A stretch of DNA of 5,499 bases from Fidelibacterota bacterium. Its GTDB lineage: Bacteria > Fidelibacterota > Marinisomatia > SCGC-AAA003-L08 > D37C17. The first letter of the stretch is position 1. The number at the start of each line of letters is the position of its first letter. The position numbers were made by a program, and so were the translations under genes. Shown one piece after another: positions 1-4,400 of this stretch. The stretch lies in contig NZRW01000022.1 of NCBI GenBank assembly GCA_002701185.1, forward strand, positions 11,317 to 16,815, given 5' to 3'. Below the pieces are notes generated by a model, which was not told the DNA's origin, searched no databases, and saw only the letters and a list, made by a program, of their open reading frames with translations.

Positions 1-198
1 AGTGTTATAATTGTAACCATTAATGAAGAAAACTTGTTTACATTAGTTGAAAAAGCTCAAGCATTGAATGTTTATACTCAAACAATTGGAAAAGTGACCA
101 GTAATGGTAAGTTAATAATTAATGATTTGATTGATATTGGTAAAAAAGAGCTGAATGATGCTTATTTTCAATCATTAGAAAAGATTATGAAATCTTAA
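1..198 (+). CDS. purL: Phosphoribosylformylglycinamidine synthase, PurL subunit (3' end only)
   Basis: This reading frame is open from the first base of the window to a TAA at 196-198 and gives the last 65 residues of a protein. It reads SVIIVTINEENLFTLVEKAQ and continues through an IGKV segment to the tail ELNDAYFQSLEKIMKS. A beta strand, a helix and an 'xxIGxV' strand followed by a short helical tail match the C-terminal (AIRS-C) domain of short-form PurL. PurL is the ATP-dependent cytosolic enzyme that converts FGAR to FGAM in purine synthesis, working with separate PurQ and PurS subunits. PurM shares the fold but normally ends soon after the IG strand, so the extra tail favours PurL. The long gammaproteobacterial PurL ends in a glutaminase domain, which is absent here. 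The catalytic parts lie outside the window, so the identification rests on the tail alone. The gene ends one base before a convergent gene. Confidence 0.72.
   Translation, partial: SVIIVTINEENLFTLVEKAQALNVYTQTIGKVTSNGKLIINDLIDIGKKELNDAYFQSLEKIMKS
181..196. repeat. Short inverted repeat at the convergent gene ends (possible weak terminator)
   Basis: AAGATT (181-186) and AATCTT (191-196) form a perfect 6-bp stem with a 4-nt loop across the last codons of purL. On the minus strand the stem is followed by a short T-rich run (TTTTC), so it could weakly stop transcription of the suhB operon. It contains only two G:C pairs and lies in coding sequence, so it may be chance. I see no other terminator candidate at this junction. 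Confidence 0.22.
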
Positions 199-199
199 C

Positions 200-1003
200 C
201 TAAAAGTAGATATTCAGGTCATGGTTGCTGAGCAAGCTTAGAGCCTCATCATGGATATGACCGTTTGTCGCTAAAATTCTTTGACCAGAATCAGGATAAT
301 TTGAACCATCCCAATCTGTTACTTTAGCACCTGATTCTTCAGCTATTAATGCACCTGCACAAATATCCCATGGCTTTAAGTTAAACTCATAAAATATTTC
401 AAAACGACCCATCGCTACAAAGCAAAGATCTAAAGCTGCCGCCCCAAGCCTTCTAACACCTTGTGAGTGCGAATAAAAATCTTTAAATATATCAAAAGAT
501 AAGTCCCATCTTTTATCTTGTAAATAAGGAAAACCCGTTACTATAAGAGAATCACTTAAAGTACTACTTGAAGAGGGTTTTATTTTTTTGTCATTTAAAA
601 ATGCGCCTCCATTTAATTTTGCGCTGAATAATTTATTAGCAGCTGGATTGTATACTACACCTATAACTGTTTTACTTTTATATTGCAATCCAATAGAAAC
701 TGCGAAAATAGGTAAGTTGTGTACAAAATTAGTAGTACCATCTAGAGGGTCAATTATCCATTTAAAATCACTATTTTTTTCAGGAAGAGTGCTTTCTTCA
801 GCTATTATAATATGGTCAGGATATTTATTTTGGATAGATTTAACAATAAAGTTTTCACACTCTATATCAGCATTAGTAACAAGGTCGATTCTTGTGGATT
901 TTTGTTTAATAGAATTGATATTACCAAAGTATTTTGATAGTATTTTTCCAGCATTTACAGCTAGATCTTTTGAAAAGTCTAAATATTCAGAGAAATCTTG
1001 CAT
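200..1003 (-). CDS. suhB: Inositol monophosphatase family protein (SuhB-like)
   Basis: This 267-residue protein has the usual length and all the signature motifs of the inositol monophosphatase family. These are Mg2+-dependent phosphatases acting on inositol-1-phosphate and related sugar or nucleotide phosphates. The metal-binding residues are visible: E69 in AEES (68-71), D85 and D88 in the WIIDPLDGTTNF motif (82-93), and D213 in LKPWDICAG (209-217). The RRLGAAALDL segment (184-193) and an ESGA motif after the WD motif are also typical. It has no signal peptide and should be cytosolic. SuhB proteins can also act with the NusA/rRNA antitermination complex, but sequence alone cannot decide substrate or moonlighting role; HisN-type histidinol phosphatases are relatives. 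It is the last gene of the mdh-symporter operon. Its ATG directly follows the symporter's TAA (TAAATG) with no Shine-Dalgarno at normal distance; the nearest GGAGAG is more than 15 nt away. Translation therefore probably depends on reinitiation. Confidence 0.9.
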   Translation of the reverse strand: MQDFSEYLDFSKDLAVNAGKILSKYFGNINSIKQKSTRIDLVTNADIECENFIVKSIQNKYPDHIIIAEESTLPEKNSDFKWIIDPLDGTTNFVHNLPIFAVSIGLQYKSKTVIGVVYNPAANKLFSAKLNGGAFLNDKKIKPSSSSTLSDSLIVTGFPYLQDKRWDLSFDIFKDFYSHSQGVRRLGAAALDLCFVAMGRFEIFYEFNLKPWDICAGALIAEESGAKVTDWDGSNYPDSGQRILATNGHIHDEALSLLSNHDLNIYF

Positions 1004-2416
1004 TTATTTATAGACTTTGAACTCTCCATTATTATATTTTGTCCAGTATTCATCAAGCTTTTCTCTTAAGAGTGGCAACAAAAATAAGCAACCAATAATA
1101 TTTGGAAAAGCGCAAGAAAGAATCATCATATCCGAAAAGTCAATAACATGTCCTAGTGAAGATATTGAGCCAAGAACAACTGCAGACAAATACATGGTTT
1201 GGTAAATTTTAATTGTTGAATCGCCAAATAAATATTTCCAGCCCTTATCTCCATAATAATACCATGAAATCATCGTGCTAAAAGAAAATAAAAATACTAC
1301 CACAGACAAAACGTATGGAAACCATGATATTGCCGTTCCAAATGCTGCAGATGTTAATTCTGCGCCATTTATACCACCACCAACCTTATATAGAGGGTTA
1401 GAGTCAGAGGTGATTAATATTACTGATGCAGTCATAAAGCAAACTATAATCGTATCTATGAAAGGACCTATCATAGCAACAATGCCTTCTCTAACAGGTT
1501 CATCAGTTTTTGCGGCTGAATGAGCTATAGATGCAGATCCTACACCACCTTCATTACTAAAGACTGCTCTCTTAACACCCGTAACTAAAGCTCCTATAAA
1601 ACCACCATATGCTGCATCAGGTACGAAGGCTTGATTAAATATTGATGATAAAACCATTGGAAGTTTTTCTAAATTAGTAAAGATTACAAAAAGAGATGCG
1701 CTAACATACAAAACAACCATGAGGGGGACAATTTTCTCTGTTGTCTCACCAATTCTTTTTATACCTCCAACAATAACAAAACCTACTAGGATTGCTAGTA
1801 TTATCCCGTACAAATAGTTTGGTAGACCTATAAGTTTACCAAAAAGCTCATATGATTGATTTGCTTGAAACATATTGCCACCACCAAAAGCTCCACCAAT
1901 AATAAATATTGCATACATAGCTGCTAAAATTTTACCTAAATTATCATATCCACGTTCTTTTAATCCGTAATTTAAGTAATACATTGGACCACCACTCACA
2001 GAGCCATCTTCATTAACCTTTCTATATAATAATCCTAATGTAGCTGATACAAATTTTGCAGACATGCTAAAAAATGCAATAAAAATCATCCAGAAGACTG
2101 CTCCTGGGCCACCTAAAGAGACCGCAACAGCTACACCGGCAATATTACCTAATCCTATTGTAGCTGATAAAGCAGAAGTTAGAGCTTGGAAATGACTTAT
2201 TTGTCCCGTATCTCTTGGGTTGTCGTATTTTCCCCTAATAATATCAATTGAATGACTAAAACCTCTCACATTTATAAATTTGAAGTACAAAGTAAATGTT
2301 AGCGAGCCTATTAAAAGTACTAGGACTATTAATGGGAAACCATTGAACTCCATAAATAAAATAGGGGCAAGTATCCCTACAAGATATCCAAATATTTCAT
2401 TTATATTTTCAAGCAT
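1004..2416 (-). CDS. Sodium:alanine/glycine symporter, AGCS family
   Basis: This 470-residue, highly hydrophobic inner-membrane protein belongs to the alanine/glycine:cation symporter family (AGCS; AlsT/DagA/AgcS type), which imports small neutral amino acids with Na+. Diagnostic segments are: SHFQALTSALSATIGLGNIA (74-93), followed by GVAVAVSLGGPGAVFWM; GGPMYYL (142-148); GGAFGGGNMFQANQ (174-187); GGIKRIGETTEKIVP (217-231); and FSNEGGVGSASIAHSAAKTD (286-305), followed by EPVREG. Most family members I recall read NEAG at the last motif, whereas this one has NEGG. Length and motif order indicate an intact transporter of about ten to eleven membrane segments. The exact substrate cannot be read from sequence; alanine, glycine and glutamine are known in the family. 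The gene lies 9 nt downstream of mdh and abuts suhB, so the three are almost certainly co-transcribed. Linking amino-acid import to malate dehydrogenase suggests joint use in central carbon metabolism, which is inference. Confidence 0.93.
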   Translation of the reverse strand: MLENINEIFGYLVGILAPILFMEFNGFPLIVLVLLIGSLTFTLYFKFINVRGFSHSIDIIRGKYDNPRDTGQISHFQALTSALSATIGLGNIAGVAVAVSLGGPGAVFWMIFIAFFSMSAKFVSATLGLLYRKVNEDGSVSGGPMYYLNYGLKERGYDNLGKILAAMYAIFIIGGAFGGGNMFQANQSYELFGKLIGLPNYLYGIILAILVGFVIVGGIKRIGETTEKIVPLMVVLYVSASLFVIFTNLEKLPMVLSSIFNQAFVPDAAYGGFIGALVTGVKRAVFSNEGGVGSASIAHSAAKTDEPVREGIVAMIGPFIDTIIVCFMTASVILITSDSNPLYKVGGGINGAELTSAAFGTAISWFPYVLSVVVFLFSFSTMISWYYYGDKGWKYLFGDSTIKIYQTMYLSAVVLGSISSLGHVIDFSDMMILSCAFPNIIGCLFLLPLLREKLDEYWTKYNNGEFKVYK

Positions 2417-2422
2417 ATTTAA

Positions 2423-2427
2423 TCCTT
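2423..2427 (-). promoter_or_regulatory. Shine-Dalgarno of the symporter gene, overlapping the mdh stop codon
   Basis: On the minus strand the junction reads TTATAAGGATTAAATATG. AAGGA is a good ribosome binding site six bases before the symporter ATG, and its first two bases are part of the TAA that ends mdh. A ribosome terminating on mdh covers this site, which favours translational coupling. Confidence 0.75.
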
Positions 2428-3361
2428 ATAATTTTGTTTCTTTAACAGTTTTCTTTACAGCATCCAACGTATTGTTCAATTCTTCTTTTTCGCTATCAAG
2501 TAATGTGAATTCCAATATTTTTTCAACGCCACCAGAACCAATTACAGTAGGTACTCCTAAAAAGTATCCATTTACACCAAATTCACCTTCACATAAAGAT
2601 GCACATGGAAGAACTCTTTTTTTATCTTTCAAATATGATTCTGCCATCTCTATTGCTGATCCAGCTGGTGCATAGTATGCTGAGCCATTACCAAATAATT
2701 TTACAAGCTCACCACCACCAAATCTTGTTCTTTCTACAATAGCATCAAGTTTGTCTTTAGAGATAAGTTCTTCTGCTGGTATACCACCAATAGTAGCAAG
2801 TCTAGTAACTGGAACCATTGTATCTCCATGACCTCCAAGCACCATGCATTGAATATCTTGTGTAGAATAACCTGTTTCCATTGCTAAAAAAGTTTTAAAT
2901 CTTGTACTATCAAGAACTCCGGCCATACCAACAACCATATTTTTTGCAAATCCAGAAACTTTATAGAATGAATATACTATAGCATCCAACGGATTAGATA
3001 AAACTATAACAAAAGCATTTGGAGCATATTTTTTAACATTGTTTGCAACATCGGTAATTATTTTTATATTTATATCCAGTAAATCTTCTCTGTTCATACC
3101 GGGTTTTCTTGGTACGCCTGCAGTTATAATAACCACATCAGAATCTTTCATATCCTCAGGATTTGATGAACCACTTATATTTGAATCATACCCATCTAGA
3201 GGTGTTAATTGAGAAATGTCTAGTGCCTTTCCTTTGATCATGCCTTCAGCATTTGGAATATCATAAATAACAACATCACCAAGTTCTTTTTGCGCACATA
3301 ATAATGCAAGGTTACCACCAATTTGACCACCACCAATTAACGTAATTTTCTTTCTAGACAT
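2426..3361 (-). CDS. mdh: Malate dehydrogenase, LDH-like type
   Basis: This 311-residue NAD-dependent malate dehydrogenase interconverts malate and oxaloacetate in the cytosolic TCA cycle. The Rossmann dinucleotide site is GGGQIGG (10-16), with the acidic residue D34 closing the second strand, which favours NAD over NADP. R85 and R91 in AGVPRKPGMNREDLL (81-95) are the substrate-binding arginines. R85 marks a malate rather than lactate dehydrogenase, since lactate enzymes have Gln there. LSNPLDA (121-127), the VLDSTR pair D151/R154, and the catalytic H178 in GGHGDTMVP (176-184) complete the active site. The enzyme is of the LDH-like group and not the enterobacterial dimeric group. The start is supported by TGGAG five bases before the ATG. 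It is the first gene of the mdh-symporter-suhB unit and is transcribed away from yhbY. The family assignment is secure. Confidence 0.96.
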   Translation of the reverse strand: MSRKKITLIGGGQIGGNLALLCAQKELGDVVIYDIPNAEGMIKGKALDISQLTPLDGYDSNISGSSNPEDMKDSDVVIITAGVPRKPGMNREDLLDINIKIITDVANNVKKYAPNAFVIVLSNPLDAIVYSFYKVSGFAKNMVVGMAGVLDSTRFKTFLAMETGYSTQDIQCMVLGGHGDTMVPVTRLATIGGIPAEELISKDKLDAIVERTRFGGGELVKLFGNGSAYYAPAGSAIEMAESYLKDKKRVLPCASLCEGEFGVNGYFLGVPTVIGSGGVEKILEFTLLDSEKEELNNTLDAVKKTVKETKL

Positions 3362-3484
3362 AATTGCTCCAATTATTTTATCAATTTTAAGATATTTATT
3401 AATACTAATTTAGTATAAATTAATATTAATATTTAGTAACGTAAAATAATAAATAACTAATAATAAAACCATACATGAATAGAA
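3362..3484. promoter_or_regulatory. Divergent intergenic region, promoters for mdh operon and yhbY
   Basis: This 123-nt, extremely AT-rich gap lies between the mdh and yhbY starts and must hold promoters for both directions. For mdh, a TATACT -10-like box lies on the minus strand at 3412-3417, with no good -35 box at 16-18 nt. For yhbY, TAAAAT at 3442-3447 is a possible -10. In sequence this AT-rich such matches are weak evidence. The mdh Shine-Dalgarno is TGGAG (complement of 3367-3371). Confidence 0.45.
3402..3416. repeat. Perfect inverted repeat ATACTAA-T-TTAGTAT, candidate operator
   Basis: Two perfect 7-nt arms (3402-3408 and 3410-3416) flank a single T. The single-base centre suits a dimeric protein-binding site rather than an RNA hairpin. 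The right arm overlaps the candidate mdh -10 box (3412-3417, minus strand). The half-site TTAGTA recurs at 3433-3438 within a longer ATTTAGTA direct repeat (3408-3415 and 3431-3438), and ACTAA occurs at 3456-3460. A 12-bp perfect palindrome, ATTAATATTAAT, lies between them at 3419-3430. The regulator is unknown. Confidence 0.4.
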
Positions 3485-3778
3485 ATGAAATTAAATACTA
3501 AGCAAATAAAAAAGCTCAAATCTTTATCGCATCATATAAAACCCATTATAACTATTGGTAAAGAGGGTGTTAATCAGGGGGTAATTAATTCAATCGCTGA
3601 ATATCTAGAAAGACACGAATTAATCAAAATTAAGTTTAACAAAAACAAATCTGAAAAAAATACTCTTTCTGAAAATATAACCAATTCAACTGATAGCGGT
3701 TTAGTTTCAATCATTGGCAACACCCTTATTATATATAAACAATCCACAAATCTGAAATATAGACAGATAAAACTCTAA
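3485..3778 (+). CDS. yhbY: YhbY-like CRM-domain RNA-binding protein
   Basis: This 97-residue protein matches the stand-alone CRM (CRS1-YhbY) domain in length and motif order. The N-terminus is a basic helix (MKLNTKQIKKLKSLSHHIKP). The RNA-binding GxxG loop follows as GKEG (25-28), then a helix, HELIKIKF (44-51), and a C-terminal strand VSIIGNTLIIYKQS (74-87). Family members associate with pre-50S ribosomal subunits and are thought to assist large-subunit assembly. The middle (residues 52-72) is Asn/Lys/Ser-rich and diverges from the usual helix. The start at 3485 is the only ATG, because an in-frame stop lies at 3476, but no clear Shine-Dalgarno precedes it. In many gammaproteobacteria yhbY sits beside greA or ftsJ/rlmE. 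Here it lies alone, divergent from mdh and ahead of hsp20. No terminator is visible after it, so some readthrough into hsp20 is possible. Confidence 0.85.
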   Translation: MKLNTKQIKKLKSLSHHIKPIITIGKEGVNQGVINSIAEYLERHELIKIKFNKNKSEKNTLSENITNSTDSGLVSIIGNTLIIYKQSTNLKYRQIKL

Positions 3779-3780
3779 AA

Positions 3781-3809
3781 ACTGACATAATAGCATAGCC
3801 ATACTGACA
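3781..3809 (+). repeat. Direct repeat ACTGACA, 22-bp spacing, upstream of hsp20
   Basis: ACTGACA occurs at 3781-3787 and again at 3803-3809, starts 22 bp apart, which is close to two helical turns. The copies lie on the same DNA face about 30-60 bp upstream of the candidate -24 box for hsp20. An 8-bp palindrome, CAATATTG (3808-3815), overlaps the second copy. This could be an activator site, although two 7-mers in a non-coding gap can also arise by chance. Confidence 0.3.
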
Positions 3810-3840
3810 ATATTGCATTAAAAATTATGTACTACATCAT

Positions 3841-3857
3841 TGGCACAATGGTTGCAT
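3841..3857 (+). promoter_or_regulatory. Candidate sigma-54 (-24/-12) promoter of hsp20
   Basis: The sequence is TGGCAC-AATGG-TTGCAT. It matches the RpoN consensus TGGCAC-N5-TTGCW, with GG at 3842-3843 and GC at 3854-3855 separated by exactly 10 nt. Counting 12 bases on from the GC puts the transcription start near 3867, giving an untranslated leader of about 32 nt before the ATG at 3899. An alternative sigma-70 reading is TTGGCA (3840-3845) with GATAAT (3861-3866), but its 15-nt spacer is poor. E. coli ibpB, another small heat shock gene, has been reported to use sigma-54 as well as sigma-32. The call depends on the genome encoding RpoN. Confidence 0.55.
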
Positions 3858-3886
3858 AATGATAATTAACTAATATTATTTAATAA

Positions 3887-3893
3887 AAGGAGA
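3887..3893 (+). promoter_or_regulatory. Strong ribosome binding site of hsp20
   Basis: AAGGAGA lies five bases before the hsp20 ATG and is the strongest Shine-Dalgarno in the window. This suggests high translation once the message is made. No stretch able to pair well with AGGAG (CUCC or a run of four U) is visible in the predicted leader, so an RNA thermometer is not supported. Confidence 0.85.
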
Positions 3894-3898
3894 AAAAA

Positions 3899-4300
3899 AT
3901 GAAGTTAGTTAATTGGAAACCAAATCATAGTATGTTTGATATTTTAGATAATTTTGATGGTTATTTTAATCATTTTATTGATTCTAACTATACTTATGAA
4001 AACAATAGAACATCAATAAATCAAAATGAAAAATCATATTTTATAAATCTAGAGATTCCAGGTTTTGATAAATCTGATCTTGATATTTCTATTGATGAGG
4101 ATGTTTTAAAAATAACTGGTAAAAGAGGGGATGTTAATAAATCTTTTATTAAAAATGATAATATTAATAAATCATTCTATTTACCAGAAGATATAATAAT
4201 AAATAAAATAAAAGCAAAAGCCTTAAATGGTATTTTATGTATAGAAATACCAAAACTTAAAAAGGTAAAAAGCGATATTAAAAAAATTCAAATATCATAA
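3899..4300 (+). CDS. Small heat shock protein, Hsp20/alpha-crystallin family
   Basis: This 133-residue protein is an ATP-independent chaperone-type protein that holds unfolding proteins in the cytosol. The N-terminal arm (1-40) has the usual aromatic spacing: WKP, then MFDILDNFDGYFNHF. The alpha-crystallin domain begins at EKSYFINLEIPGFDKSDLDI (44-63). It continues through VLKITGKR (69-76) and FYLPEDI (93-99), and reaches the hallmark A-x3-N-G-x-L as AKALNGIL (106-113). The C-terminal I-x-I anchor, used for oligomer assembly, is present as I130-Q-I132 near the end. The stretch between GKR and FYLP is short (about 16 residues) and lacks the usual 'ERxxGxFxRxF' element, so the dimerisation loop looks trimmed. 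The gene is monocistronic: it has its own candidate sigma-54 promoter, a strong ribosome binding site and a strong terminator. Base composition is very AT-rich (15 of 60 GC at 3901-3960). Confidence 0.93.
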   Translation: MKLVNWKPNHSMFDILDNFDGYFNHFIDSNYTYENNRTSINQNEKSYFINLEIPGFDKSDLDISIDEDVLKITGKRGDVNKSFIKNDNINKSFYLPEDIIINKIKAKALNGILCIEIPKLKKVKSDIKKIQIS

Positions 4301-4327
4301 TTTTATAATTTGGTTTTTGTTAATATT

Positions 4328-4357
4328 AAAAAGGGGCATATTTATGCCCCTTTTTTT
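4328..4357 (+). terminator. Strong intrinsic terminator after hsp20
   Basis: The stem GGGGCAT (4333-4339) pairs perfectly with ATGCCCC (4344-4350) around the loop ATTT. Five A's before it can pair with the first of seven T's after it (4351-4357), which makes it potentially bidirectional. It lies 28 nt after the hsp20 stop and separates hsp20 from the exporter gene, which therefore needs its own promoter. Confidence 0.93.
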
Positions 4358-4390
4358 ATTAAAAGATTTATAAATTTAAAAGTATTTTTT

Positions 4391-4394
4391 AGGA
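4391..4394 (+). promoter_or_regulatory. Shine-Dalgarno that fixes the TTG start of the exporter gene
   Basis: AGGA lies six bases before TTG at 4401. The frame is open back to a stop at 4377-4379 with no ATG, and the first in-frame ATG (4539) would delete the first membrane segment. TTG at 4401 is therefore the best start. The region 4358-4400 holds no convincing promoter; TATAAA at 4369-4374 is a possible -10 box without a -35 box. Confidence 0.6.
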
Positions 4395-4400
4395 ATTAAT

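Noticed and set aside
588..1013. Plus-strand open frame of 141 codons opposite the suhB-family gene
   Set aside because: It is a shadow of a gene with intact catalytic motifs on the other strand, and the product resembles no protein I recognise.
1017..1523. Two short plus-strand open frames opposite the symporter gene
   Set aside because: Both lie antisense within a well-supported membrane transporter and have no recognisable domain.
2280..2675. Plus-strand open frame of 131 codons opposite the symporter-mdh junction
   Set aside because: It runs antisense through two confidently identified genes and has no recognisable domain.
3475..3501. Eight-codon open frame (MNRNEIKY) overlapping the yhbY start, as a possible leader peptide
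   Set aside because: It has no Shine-Dalgarno and no regulatory codon run, and such short frames are common by chance.
3840..3866. Ordinary sigma-70 promoter TTGGCA/GATAAT for hsp20
   Set aside because: The 15-nt spacer is poor and the same bases fit the sigma-54 pattern exactly. It is kept as the alternative rather than the main call.
3867..3898. RNA thermometer (fourU or ROSE type) in the hsp20 leader
   Set aside because: The predicted leader lacks a run of four U or a CUCC-like stretch able to mask the AGGAG site, and only a weak AU palindrome (around TTATTTAATAA) is seen.
4366..4375. Palindrome ATTTATAAAT upstream of the exporter gene
   Set aside because: It is made only of A and T in an AT-rich gap, so it is expected by chance, and nothing else supports a binding site.
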